Origin: Gordionus sp. m RMFG-2023 | Lineage: Eukaryota; Nematomorpha; Gordioida; Chordodea; Parachordodidae | Assembly: GCF_954871325.1 (NCBI RefSeq) | Contig: NC_088775.1 | Span: forward strand, 58,505,561-58,569,560 | DNA: 64,000 bases | Direction: 5' to 3' | In this document: in pieces, positions 1 to 11,763 of the stretch | How positions within the stretch are numbered: position 1 is the first letter of the stretch | Layout: each line of letters starts with the position of its first letter | The notes under the pieces: generated by a model | The model's database searches: none | Seen by the model: the letters and a program-made list of their open reading frames with translations, nothing else | What the model was told of the DNA's origin: nothing | Made by a program: the position numbers and the translations under genes

Positions 1-170
1 TTAGGTTGGGCATCTCTTCTTAAATGTAACTTGACACTTGCTTTGTTGATTGGACCACTAGTCAATTTGGATTCACACTCTTTAATCAATTTTTTTATTT
101 CTTCTTCGTAATTAGTGTCAACATTTGCTATAAATTTATTTAAAATATTTTTGAAAGCATTGATCCACGT
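1..170 (-). mobile_element. Fossil Ty3/mdg4 (gypsy) pol fragment, cut by window edge
   Basis: Read on the minus strand, this stretch encodes peptide resembling the segment just before the reverse transcriptase domain of Ty3/mdg4-type LTR retrotransposons, with a run resembling their conserved KLHL-x-DAQP region. Only a short piece lies in the window. It ends near 170, where unrelated MITE-like sequence begins. No LTR, primer-binding site or other pol domain is visible here. The element is a fragment. Family assignment is by peptide pattern only. Confidence 0.45.
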
Positions 171-179
171 ACGTCAAAC

Positions 180-397
180 CTATGTGCCATATATGGGAAA
201 AATCTTCATGATTACGTATTTTTTATCTGGATAAAATATTGAGTAAGTTGAATTAGCCTCAAGATTTCGCTAATAGATGTCCAAACCTTTGTGCCCATAA
301 TTGTGCAATATATTTCTGGATAAATAATTGAGTTAGCCGTTTTTAAAAACCCGCTCAAAACGAGCCGTTCAATAGCAATACCCGCAACTATAAAATG
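180..397. mobile_element. Worn copy of the 210-bp CGGCTC MITE family
   Basis: The segment shares with copies at 27158-27366, 30803-31018 and 47930-48125 the order 'atctggataaaatattgag', 'ctaatagatgtcc', 'ttctggataaataattgag', 'ttagccgtttttaaaaa' and an end resembling 'gagccgttcaatagcaatac'. The left terminal inverted repeat is poorly kept. It has no coding capacity and was probably moved by a hAT transposase, judging from the termini of the better copies. Confidence 0.5.
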
Positions 398-2262
398 TAA
401 AGTTTAATAATAGTGGAATTTTTTTTATTTTAGGTCATTAATGTAATAATAATAAATTTCTCCTAAATTTTTATATCTCGAGTTTTTATCAAATTAAGGC
501 ATTGATGATTAGCAAGAAGATAACTCATCATTAATTTTGAATAGATAATTAAAGGCGAATTTGGAAATTTTGTTGTTAATAATACTTATTATGAGAAGAT
601 CAAATAGAAAAGTACGTAAAAAGTAAATGTATAAAACCATATTAAAAAAATATATTGAAAATCAAATTTTATTTTCGAAAAGTATGCAAAAAAATACATT
701 AAATCATCTTAAAATAATATATTTAAAAATAATAAGATTAAAAGATATATCAGAGAAGTACATAAAAAATAAATATATAAAAATAATATTATTACTAATA
801 CTATATTCCTTCATGATACAAATATATTTTTGTATAATAAATTTAATACCAACAATATCAAAAATAAAATCATAAAAAATATATTTAAAAAATATATTTA
901 AAAATTAGCAATCAAAAGATATATCACAAAAAAGTACATAAAAATAAATATATAAATCTTAAAAAAATATTATACTTAATATTATATATTATATCAAAAA
1001 TATGTTATAAATTTTAAAAAATTATTAATATTATAATATTACAAAATAACACATATTGCCTGATTTAACCGGTACATGGTCAAAATAACCAATTCACCCT
1101 GCCTACCGCTATAACACATTGCCAAAAAAAAATATCTAAATTAAATCTATATATATTTATTATTTTACGATTAAGAATAAGATATCATCTTCCAAAAATT
1201 AATTAGATACTTTAGCTAATTTAATAGCAAAACTAAATAGATATGTTGCAATTAAATTTTGCTTTCCAAACTTTTCCTCTACTCATGAATCATGATTAAT
1301 GAAAGAAATTTAATTGAAAATAAAAACTAGAAGTTAAATTTTATATTTGAAAAAATTTAGGAGACCCTGCCATGACCTCATTGTTATAATCACATAAATT
1401 TAAATTCTAACATAATTATATGGTAAAAGATAATCAAATAACTAATATTTATTATGTATTTTTAACTTTTACTATTTTGATTATGTTAAATACTTATCTA
1501 TATGTAATCAATAATTAAAACATTGAATTGCATATTGTATATTTTAATTCAATAATTATAATTTTCAAACAATTTCGATATGGTACATTAAAATTACTAT
1601 ATACCCGATGTGAATTAAGTTCACTCTAACTATATTATGAATATTCTTTCTATGAATAATAAAAGCAGTTCTAGGTTAGATCACTATTGTTTTATTGTAT
1701 ATTAAAATATTCTTATAGAATTTTTAAAAATGGATTACTATCCTTTCATTATTTACTCTGAATATAGTTTATATATGAGAAGCACTGTATAAAATTCTTT
1801 TCATCATTTAATTTTGCTAAGTTTAAGCAAATTTTATACTTATATAAAAGGAATCATTGGCAATACCCATGATAAACTATTAGTGAAACTCTATTCTATA
1901 CAGGATTAAGATTAAAATTAAATGATATTGGTGGATTAAATAGCATCAAAGCAACCCCTTCATTTATTAATCAACATTGTTTGAAATATAAAAAATTACA
2001 ATCTCCAAAAGAAATAATTTGTTTAGCCATGATATTATTAGTTTAGATAGGATGATATATTTATATGTTATATATATAGTTTCTTCTTCTTTAACACATT
2101 CCATTATATTTAAAATGAGAATTTAAAACTATATAATTATTGACTTTAAGCATTCGAAAACGATACAATATATCATTCTTACACTCATTTTTGACTAGTC
2201 TTTCTTATCCAAAATTAAGATTAATTTGCATTGAAATAATCGATATTTCCCATTTTATCTCC
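398..2262. other. AT-rich intergenic DNA, no gene seen
   Basis: Very AT-rich sequence dominated by AAAATATA-like words. The only long open frame (627-875) is low-complexity lysine/isoleucine coding typical of chance frames in such DNA. No splice-supported exon, RNA gene or repeat end was recognised. Confidence 0.5.
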
Positions 2263-2270
2263 ATGCCATG
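2263..2270. repeat. Target-site duplication, left copy (ATGCCATG)
   Basis: The 8-bp word ATGCCATG directly precedes the terminal TAGAGAACAG of the hAT element and is repeated exactly at 7072-7079 after its other end. Eight base pairs is the duplication size of hAT transposons. Confidence 0.85.
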
Positions 2271-3034
2271 TAGAGAACAGCACGGGCTGTCCGTAGCCCG
2301 ACCCGACCCGGCCCGAGCCTCGGGATCGGGTAGGGTTAGGACATCAAAAAAAAATTTCTCGGGTTCGGGCTCGGGTCGGGTTGTAAAAGCTTTCCGACCC
2401 GAAAACCCGACCCGACCCTAAAATAAATAATAATATTAATATCTTAAATAGTCAGTATAATTTATAATATTAATTATAAAATCATATTATTTAATATTTA
2501 TCACATTTTAGGATTAAAATGTCAATCATATTAACATGTCATGTCATTATTAATTATTATTTTATAAACCTAACAACCGGATACCAAACTATTTTATCAT
2601 TAAATTGTGTGTTTCCCGTGAATTACAAGATAAGACATATTTTATGTACTAAAGATAAGTTTTATTCATTATTTATTATTTATCTAGCCTATACATTGTC
2701 TTTTTTAACATTTGTTTTAAAAAATTTCCATATAAAATTTAAGATTGGGATTTGCTTCAGGGGAACTTATTTCTATAATTTAAATTTCACTACCATAAAT
2801 GTTAATCATCCTAGAAATTAAAAAATATTATATAATTGGTAATGATATTCTAAGTTACATTTATATATAAAATATAATCTTTACTTATTTCGTTTTGGTA
2901 TTATTATTTTTTTATCTATCTACCTTAATATGAGTTGTAAATTTTCCAGCTAATTTTGGTTGTCAATATTTTAAAATATGTCAGAAAAAAATTAGGAAAT
3001 TAATACAAGATTCTCAAAGAAAATAAGATGTATA

Positions 3035-3253
3035 CTGTAATATGTAAAATTTAAAACATGAATATTAATAAGAATCTGTATCTGTATCTTTTGTCAAGAA
3101 AATGAAAAAGATACAAGATTCTTTTCAGAATTAAGGATCTTAGATACAGATATTAGTATCTTATTAAAAATGTCAAAATATACTGAGTACATGATATAAA
3201 GGGATCTTGTATCATGTATCTTAGATACAAGTATTCGCCGTACTGCCCAACTC
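3035..3253. mobile_element. Small GATAC-repeat element inside the hAT
   Basis: The stretch contains repeated GTATC/GATAC words in both orientations ('ctgtatctgtatctt', 'agatacaagattc', 'ttagatacagat', 'tgtatcttagatacaag'). It ends in 'gcccaactctg', whose complement CAGAGTTGGGC resembles hAT termini. It has no coding capacity. It is probably a non-autonomous hAT lying between the left arm and the transposase of the host element. The left end is not well defined. Confidence 0.4.
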
Positions 3254-3337
3254 TGTTTATTTCAATCTAATTGATTAAAGTCATTTTAAATATTTTTTTT
3301 AGATTTTAGACACAGCCATATTAAAAAAATTATCTCA

Positions 3338-5502
3338 ATGGATGCAAAATTAAAAAGAATTGGTGAAAAGATTAAGACAAAAGAGTATGAAGTAAGGGAG
3401 AATCTTAATGGAAAATCCGATGTATGGAAGAAATTTTCATTTTTATATGATGAAAATAAAGAAAAGCTTAATTATGTCATTTGTATTATATGCAAATTTA
3501 TTTATGTATTCAATAACAAAAGGTTAGATATTTATACATAAAATATGATCTTATTAAATTATTTTAGGCACAAATCAACTTAAAAGACATAAATGTGTAT
3601 ATACAAATACAAGTACAACAGCAGAGAGTAAAAAGACACAATTAACAATTGATAGTCTTTTTGGTACTGATCCGAAAAAACTCAAAAGTTGTACAAAATT
3701 GAAAAAAGAGTGCACAAAGGTGCTTACTATGTTTTGTGGACGTGATTTGCGATCATTTGATACAATTCATGGGGAAGGCTTTGTTGATTGTTGCCAATAT
3801 TTTGCCAAAATTGGTTCAATATATGGAAATATTGATGTTAAAAGCATCATTCCAAATCCTACGACAATTTCTAGAAATTTAGTAGATACTGCTGATGGTA
3901 TCCGCAATAAATTATTTCCTATATTAAACTCATATATGAAAAAGGGTCGATGTGCTGATAACAAATTTATGAAAATATGGTTAAATTATTAATAATTTTA
4001 TATAGCCACCACAGACCTTTGGACTGATGATTATAAAAAAATATCATATGTAACTCTAACAATTCATTTTATAAATGATTCCTGGAAACTAAATAAAATT
4101 GTATTGTTTACATGCAAATTTGAAGAGGAAAAAAAGACAGGGGAAAATATCAAAAAGGAATTTATTAGAAATTTCACCTTGTTAGGTATTGTCATTAAAA
4201 ATATTTATAAAAATCCATGTATTCTTTGTATCAGGATACAGCAGGGCCTATTTATCGGAAATTCCAATTATTACCGACCAAGGAGCTAATATGATTAAAG
4301 CTTTTGAAAATCATAAGCGTTTAAATTGTGCTTCTCATCTATTAAATACAGTATTGAGAAATACTTTTGATAACAAAAATATTGAATCTTGTTCGGAGAT
4401 AAATCAATGTTTTAATGACTGTAAAAGTTTAGTAAGGTATATGAAACAGAGTGGGTATGTTAAATTAACTTTTTATTAAAATATATAATTACATATTAGA
4501 TTAGTTAATCGCCTCGATAGAACTCTCCACATATGTGTTGAGACTAGGTGGAATAATAGGTTGAATATGATTGAATCGATCTTTAATCAATTTAATGACA
4601 TATTGTAAATCCTCAATTCCAGAGGAGAGTCGATTAGACTTGAAAATATTGATTTTGAAATGATGAGGGATCTGATCAAGTTTCTGACGCCTTTTAAAAA
4701 TGCTAGTGATAAACTTGAGAGTGATTTAAAACCTACTATTCACAAAGTTATTTTATGTTATCATAAAATATTGAGTTTTTTAGCTAATCCTAGCTTAAAC
4801 TATCAGCTAAACCAGCTTTCATTAAGATGCCGGGAAATATTGGTGGATAAATTTAAAATAGATTTATTCCACCAAATTTCGACGTTTTTGTGCCCAAAAT
4901 TTCAGGATATGAAAATGTTATCCCGGGAACATTATAAAGATTTGTGTCAACATATCAACACGTTGATTAATGCAGAGAAAATCAACAGAGATGTGATTGA
5001 GCAAAAGTCTTTAAACAACTCACCATCTAACTCGTGCTCAACCGATAGAGTAGTAAATAAAGGTTTATTAAATTAATAATAAAATTAATTATTAAAAAAT
5101 AATAAAGTAAATATATATCTTAATATTATTAATGAATATTTTTTTCTTAAGAAACTACAGAGGTGGTAGATACGTTTTTGGACTTCTCTCTATGGGAGGC
5201 GATGCTAGCGCCGTGACGAGCTAAAAAAATACCTAGATCGTATTGATGACGATAATACTTTAAAATGGTGGAAAACAAACCATTATGAGTTTCCAAATTT
5301 AAGTATTTTAGCTCTTAAATTCCTGGCTATCCCTGCTTCGTCGGCTAGCAGTGAAAGGGCGTTTTCAGCTGCTGGTAGGGCCTTTGAGGAGAGAAGGACT
5401 CGTTTAAAGCCAGATAAACTGGACGCCTCTTTATTTATATATCATAATTATTCACTTTGTGATAATTTTGAAAATGATATTGATGAGGTCAATATAATAT
5501 AA
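3338..5502 (+). pseudogene. hAT transposase (BED finger, RNase H-like core, dimerisation domain)
   Basis: The N-terminal exon (3338-3522) carries a BED-type zinc finger: a W-K-K-F start, the pair C-I-I-C, and, after an AT-rich intron (3523-3567), L-K-R-H-K-C. The central blocks show the hAT pattern, with T-T-D-L-W-T-D-D followed by I-S-Y-V-T-L near 4003-4060 (first catalytic Asp), I-T-D-Q-G-A-N near 4272-4290 (second Asp), and C-A-S-H with a distal E-T-R-W near 4540. The end (5151-5502) is the dimerisation domain, with K-W-W-K, F-P-N-L, I-P-A-S-S-A and S-E-R-A-F-S. Coding is split by several short GT-AG introns. The joining phase of the first intron does not fit, there is an in-frame stop near 4606, and a frame change near 5210, so it is probably inactive. 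The sequence is closest in style to animal Hermes/hobo-like transposases. Confidence 0.85.
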
Positions 5503-5732
5503 TATGTTCATTATATTTTTTATATATTTATTAACTTTTATATCATATCTATATTCGCATAAATGATGCTTATTGTATTATATAATCGTTATAATTTTTA
5601 AATTCGCTTGTATATTAATCGTTTTATAATATTTTTTACAAATTTAATAAAATGCAACTTAATATATATCTTGAATAGATTATGGCCGTCAAATAAACTT
5701 TTATTTAAGGTGGCTGAACTGAATAAATACTA

Positions 5733-6945
5733 GTGATGTTAAAAGTTACTTTTGAAACATAACTAGTTACAGTTACTAGTTACATTGGCAAAAACATAAC
5801 TAGTTACAGTTACTAGTTACATTTTTACAAAAGTAACTAGCTATTAGTTACAGTTATTTTCAAAAGTAACTAGTTACTTACTTTATACATCCATCATATG
5901 CGCATTAATTATTTATTGAATGCATTTATTTAATATAAAAAAAATTAGGATAAACAAAGTATAATCAGTTATTTAAAATAATATACAATTTATTTATATA
6001 AAAAAATATCGCAAAATTGAATATTTACATCCAATATAAAAATATATATTTGCATTGAAAAAAAACAATTATTTTTCATAAAAATTAGAATCTAATAAAT
6101 GTTTATTTGCTTTTAACAACAAATTAATTTCAAAGTATTATCTAGGAGACGTGCTCGTTTATCTCCAAAAACCAGCTTACCTAGACTGAATAAGCGCTCT
6201 ACGAGCACTTGATGTTTGAACAACATTATATTTAATAAAGAGTAATTTTAACTTTGGAAAATCGTTATATAAAAGAAAAAGTGTTGTTATTAGATTTGAT
6301 AAAGTTTTATATAAATTCATTATCCAGAATATTTTGGCGCTTTAGGTCAAAAAAATCCAACTACATCAAGTGATGTTGGTTTTGAGCATGATTCATTCGT
6401 CTGGGATTCACTTTGAGGTATTAAGGTATTTATTAAATTTAAAATTTCCTCCTTTTTTGCTTTATTCCTTTCTTGCCTAATCCAAGGCCAGTCAGTTTTA
6501 AATAAAGGGTGAAGAATTGCAGCAATAATGTTAACCTATAACATGTTATTATTAATTTATAAATAATTATTTGATTTTAGTTCCCTTTTATCAATACTAG
6601 CTAATATATACCCTTTAGATGTTGACAATATTTTAATCCCTGCACATCTGCCATACATATAAGTATTTGTGTTATTGTTGGGAACAATCAGACATTTTCA
6701 CAAAATTTTAAATTAATAAATTTAATTTAAAAAATAAATTTAATTTAAAATTAATTTATCACAACATATTAAAAATAAAATTAATTATTTGAATATATCT
6801 TTAAAAGTAACTAGTTACTTTTGGCAGTTACATTTCAAAAATTTTAACTAGTTACAGTTACTAGTTACAATTTTAAAAATATAACTAGTTACAGTTATTT
6901 TTTAGCCAAAATGTAACTAGTTTTACAAGTAACTATAAATTTTTT
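5733..6945 (-). mobile_element. Nested hAT relic with GTAACTAGTTAC subterminal repeats
   Basis: Both flanks carry runs of the palindromic word TAACTAGTTAC and its variants (5745-5880 and 6800-6930), a known style of hAT subterminal repeat. Between them the minus strand encodes the end of a hAT transposase. About 6540-6355 reads L-H-P-L-F-K-T-D-W-P-W followed by a lysine-rich stretch, and about 6235-6100 reads V-E-R-L-F-S-L-G followed by D-K-R-A-R-L, the dimerisation core. The N-terminal half and catalytic core are missing. The exact ends and target duplication could not be fixed. It was inserted into the hAT at 2271-7071 downstream of that element's stop codon. Confidence 0.7.
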
Positions 6946-7071
6946 TTTGGTTATTATAATATTAAAACTTAAATTGCAAAATTTTATTCGGGTCGGGCTC
7001 GGACAAAAAAAATTTTAAATTCGGGCTCGGGTCGGGCTCGGGTTGCGAAAAAATTACTTTTCAGTTCTCTA

Positions 7072-7079
7072 ATGCCATG
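7072..7079. repeat. Target-site duplication, right copy (ATGCCATG)
   Basis: Exact copy of 2263-2270, directly after the terminal TTCTCTA of the hAT element. Confidence 0.85.
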
Positions 7080-7253
7080 AATAAATTGCCTTTAGATCTC
7101 ACATAACCATTTTGTGACAATTGTCTATATCTTAAATGAAACATCTACTTATATTAATTTTCTCTATGTTTTATAACTTTTCTAAATAGTAAATATATTA
7201 ACATAAAGAATATTCTAAAATTAAAAAATTTGTAAAATTTAATTTTTTTTATA

Positions 7254-10200
7254 ATGAATGAAAATATTTTATCAGTCTGTTCAGGTTGTCATACTTTAAT
7301 GAATGCTTTGGCTATTTTACCATGTAAACATACCGTATGCGCGGACTGTTTGCGACACAGCATTTACTCTCAAAACACTGGTTCAGAGACTAATCCTATC
7401 GTTAAAACAATATTTCATTGCCCAAAGTGCCAATCCAATTTTGATTATCAAATTTTATTGGACACTTTATGTCTGAATAATATCAGCACTAATGATAATA
7501 ATAACTCGAAAGATATCAATGAAGATAAACTAAAACAAAATCCGCATTATGAATCATGGGAGTTTGCCCCTCCCTTTGTTGTATTACAGGAAAATAAATC
7601 TAATATCGCTTTAGAGTCGGATACCCCGTTATCTAATTTTATGGAAGAAGTTGATTCAATTGAAAGATTGACGAAAGAAGCATTTTTTATAAGTATCAAT
7701 AATATTAAAAATACTATTAACAAAGATCACTATATTTATTTGGATCTCATAAATCAAACTAGTAATACACTAAAAAATGAGCTTGATATGATAATTTATC
7801 AGAATATGGGAAAAATGATATTTCAATTTTTTTGTATTGTTCAAGGTTTAAAAATGCAATCCACGATTAGTGGAAAAAGTTCCGAATCGGTTTAAAATCC
7901 TATTTTATTTATATTATATGTAGCAATAATTTTTTAAAGCTAGAATTAATAAATAGCAAATATTCTTTTATGATGAACGAAGTAAAGTTTCAAGGATTAA
8001 AATTGATAAATGAAGGTCAATCTTTGTTAACTAACGATATCAATACGATCGGATGCATGCGCCATTTTTGCGGACAGTTCAAAAGCTGGAAAACATTCTA
8101 TGATTTACACATTAATAATTACAGGTGATTAAATTTCAAATATTATTACTCTTGATAATTTTCATGTTAAATTTAGTAAAAATTATAATAGTCTTTCAGG
8201 CTAGATAAATTATATTATTCTTATTATAATAAAGAGTCGAACTTAACGCATTGAAAAACAATATCATAACACGCCTTAACGAGAATCTCCATTTTTCGTT
8301 GTATAATCCTTCATATGCATTATACAGCATTCCACCCATAACATATAACAATGACTATATCCTTGATCAATTACTTGATACATTTGATAGAATAGCATTG
8401 ATTCCTTCTAAAGCTGGTATATATATTAACTAAATGTAGGTTTTTATATTTATATTGACAATGTATCGATTTTTAACTTTCCATTCATGCAAGTAATTAA
8501 TCATAAATCATATATAATATAAAAATATCTGGCATGACAAATATTACACCAATTTTATATTTTTAAATGCCCAAATAAATATCAAATATAATTTTTATTA
8601 ATTAAATGAATATTTATAGTATATAAAGGTGCCACCAAAATTGATGAAACACTTTTACTAACGCATGATATATACAATATGGGAGAAAGTTTGAGCCATA
8701 AGAATATGATCGAAAATATGTTTAAAAAATGTGCTAAAAAATGTAGAGAACGTTCCGTTGATGAAGAAGAATTGGAGGATTATTGCGCTATGATAAATTT
8801 TAGCGTCAAATGGCTCTGCAAATATTCTTCCCTTTTAACCATTTATGAAGATTTTATTCAAGTTATTTAAATTATACTATGTATATTAGGTATTAGATAA
8901 AATGTCATATATGACACTTATAAATTAAATAATATAATTTCAATAGGTAGGAGATAAATAATCTAAATATAATTTTATAACTTAGAATTTTATTTTAAAA
9001 AACATTTCATCTAACATAATTACAGGCTGTGAAAGACTTGCTAAACGATGATGAGTTTGAAGTAGAGGATAAGGAATTTTTTGAAACGTTTGTCGAAACT
9101 AATTACAACAAAGTTAAAGAGGCCGTTAAATTGGGCCAAGCATTGAGTGAAGTACACAAAAAGTTTGATAGCAAAGGGCAAAAAAAATTCCAAAGCAAAG
9201 AGGCCCCTCATAAAAATATTGTTAATAATAAATTAAAACTCTTTCATAAGAATCAATTCAAAGAGATCCCTCGTGAAAATGTTATCAATAATGACTTGAA
9301 ACCATTTCATAAAAATCATCTCAAAAAGCTTAACGGATTGAAATTTATTAAAGGAAGATTTCTCAAAAAATCTCAAAGTGAGAACCTCTATAATGCAAGC
9401 AATAACAAGCACAGAAGAGGTTCTAATAAAATAAAACCTCAAGTTACTACTAAAGATAAGCCAAGTGTGGCTAAGTTTTTTAAGCATTTGCGGAATAATT
9501 GTAATTGCATGGGTGATGTCGACAAAGAGTGCGAAAATGAGTTATCAGGTTTATAAAAATAATTTTTTTTAAAAATTTAATAAAATTTTGTTAAATAGCT
9601 TGTACAGAAAAATCAGCTCCTAATCTACCTATTTCGCTAACCTCAATAGCTTCTAATGAAGTGCTTCAAATAGAGAATGAGCCATTTGAACAGTCTATAT
9701 GTTGGTATATTAATAAACGTACCTTAATCCTAGAAAATAATGTCTCCGATGAAAGTACCGACTTTAGCAACAATAATTCTGAAGAGGATAATTCTAGTTC
9801 TACGCAAAAATTGTTTGCTAAATACAAAATTTTGGGCAAGAATAGCACTGGCTTGAAAAAGATTTTTGACACCAACCCGCAAATAATATCTGTATTTGAA
9901 GAAATGATGAGTCTTTTGGTTGATCAAAATGTTAATCCATCTTTGTTTGCCTCTCACATTGTAAACAATATTCCTGCAAACGTGATCGAAAGCCAATGGT
10001 TCATGACCATATTGACAGTGGCACTTTTATTGGCCAGCGGCAAAGAACATTGCTTTTCAGCTCAATATTTTTCCCTCAAATACGTGAACGTTATTCAAAA
10101 ATTTGTCACTACTTGTGGGCATAAAATAATGGGTGTGTATTAAAATAAGAAAGAAAAAGAAATAATTAATTTGTAATTGAGAATGAGGGTAAGGAGACTA

Positions 10201-10916
10201 AAGATGATTATGTTATTGAGATAGTTATCATACAATGAAGTTTAGGTATTCTACTATATAAAATTAAATTATGATTTTGTTATCATATATTAAAAAAAAT
10301 ATATAATTGTTTATTTGCATTTTTTTAAGAACAGTGTTAAATGGTGTAAAAGTTTTTGGCGATTTACTCAATAATCCGCCTAATTTGATGGGTTCGATCA
10401 TGAGGATTTTGGCGGTAACTGAACTGATTGACGTTGCAACTTTTACCAAAGTATATTTAAAAAAAAAAATTGTATATAATTATTTGGTTATTATTCTGCC
10501 ATCAAATATTTTTAAAATCCTCACTGCAAAATATAGCAAGCCCAAATTGTGGTAATGTACAATTCCTTTTATTATCATTCCTTCATTTTTTTAATATGAA
10601 AGTTTTAAAAATCAGATATGAGAATATTATAATAGGATATATATAAATATATAATATACACGCTTATTAAAATGAAACTTAATTTTAGTGGTTTAAGCTT
10701 GAAAACGTATACGAGAGAGAAAACAGAGAAGATTATTGCCATATGCTGCACGTGCTATTATTTTGGTCATGGGAATTGATGGAGGAATTTAGGAACAATT
10801 ATTCTGATTCTTACGAAACATCTTCGAGCAGTAGTTCAGACATTGATGAAGGGGACGAGGAAAACTCTTCGCAAGAAGAAATTACAGAATCCGACGAAAA
10901 AGATAACAACTCATAG
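7254..10916 (+). CDS. RING-finger protein with a C-terminal W2/HEAT-like region (eight exons)
   Basis: Host gene, not matched to a named family. Proposed exons are 7254-7889, 7940-8124, 8235-8416, 8620-8861, 9026-9548, 9599-10132, 10335-10450 and 10689-10916. All junctions are GT-AG, every phase fits, and the sum is 882 codons including the stop. Residues 9-59 form a C3HC4 RING (C9, C12, C24, H26, C29, C32, C56, C59), typical of E3 ubiquitin ligases. Residues about 416-590 are lysine-rich and hold two tandem copies of an N-N-x-L-K-x-F-H-K-N unit. Near 690-840, N-P-P-N-L-M, then F-T-K-W-F-K and a second tryptophan-rich helix, resemble the W2 domain of eIF4G/BZW proteins. The last 35 residues are serine/acid-rich, as in those families. 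The start is the first ATG of the open RING exon. The RING is secure, the W2 call is tentative, and a weaker alternative is two adjacent genes. Confidence 0.7.
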
Positions 10917-11763
10917 GATGCTATCTATTCGCTGATTCTTTTAAATAATATTTTTTAAGGCTAATTGTAAAATTTAATTTTTTTAATTTTTTTATAAAAA
11001 TACAAGTTAATTTTGAATTTCGTTTAAATTTACTATCATTTTCAAACGCCAATATTATTATTATATTTTATGTCTAATTATAATGTAAATTTTTTATGAT
11101 TATTGACGAAGCTAAATATGTGCTAAGGATATAGGAATACGTTTAATTTACGAAATATAATTTTATGATGTAAGTAAAAGATTCTTTATTTGACATTTAA
11201 ATATTACATTTTACTGCACTAATATTATTGTTAGAAGTTTATGATAATAGCACAATAAACTTTCTTTTTTGACAAATACATTTCACTTATAATTTTAAAA
11301 AAGTAATCCTATGGATTAAATGTTTTATTCCTATGTATTTATTTTTTAAAAGGACCCTATTAGCTTTAAAACTTATATATATAATATATTTTGAAACATC
11401 ATTCGTTTACTTAAAGTATTTATTAACACATATTGTCTGTCAGTGAAGTATTTTTAAAAATTTATCAAAAAAGGGAGGGGTCTATGCTTTAAAATTAAAA
11501 TAAATAAATATATAAAGAGTTTAATATTAATTAACATAATTATTACAAAATATATTACCAAAATTATTACAAAAATTATTTTAAAAAAATCTATAAATCT
11601 TTTTTCATTGTTTTCTTTAGGATGCATTTTTTTCAAAATATTTCATACTTTCCTCAATTATTTTTTTCTTCATATGGTTTATGAACATTAAATTAGCCAT
11701 ATTATTTATGAGGTAAAATTTTTATTTACATTGGGCCTACTACAGAGTAAAATATCAATGCAG
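10917..11763. other. AT-rich DNA downstream of the RING gene
   Basis: Presumed 3' flank and intergenic sequence. Several AATAAA-like words occur, but none can be singled out as the poly(A) signal. No exon, repeat end or RNA gene was recognised. Confidence 0.4.

Larger units (their letters stand above)
2271..7071 (+). mobile_element. hAT DNA transposon, full-length with TSD (4.8 kb)
   Basis: The element is bounded by an exact 8-bp target duplication and by short inverted termini: TAGAGAACAG on the left, and TAGAGAACTG on the right when read on the opposite strand. Just inside both ends lie GC-rich subterminal repeats of the word GGGTCGGGC or its complement (2290-2420 and 6988-7045), striking in such AT-rich DNA. 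The transposase lies on the plus strand at 3338-5502. Two younger repeats sit inside: a GATAC-repeat element (about 3035-3253) and a second hAT relic (about 5733-6945). A non-autonomous relative with the same subterminal words lies at 29725-30090. The insertion is moderately old: the transposase has broken frames, but the duplication is intact. Confidence 0.85.

Noticed and set aside
627-875. 82-residue open frame near the left edge
   Set aside because: It is made almost only of Lys, Ile, Asn, Tyr and Leu codons from AT-rich DNA. There is no domain and no splice context.
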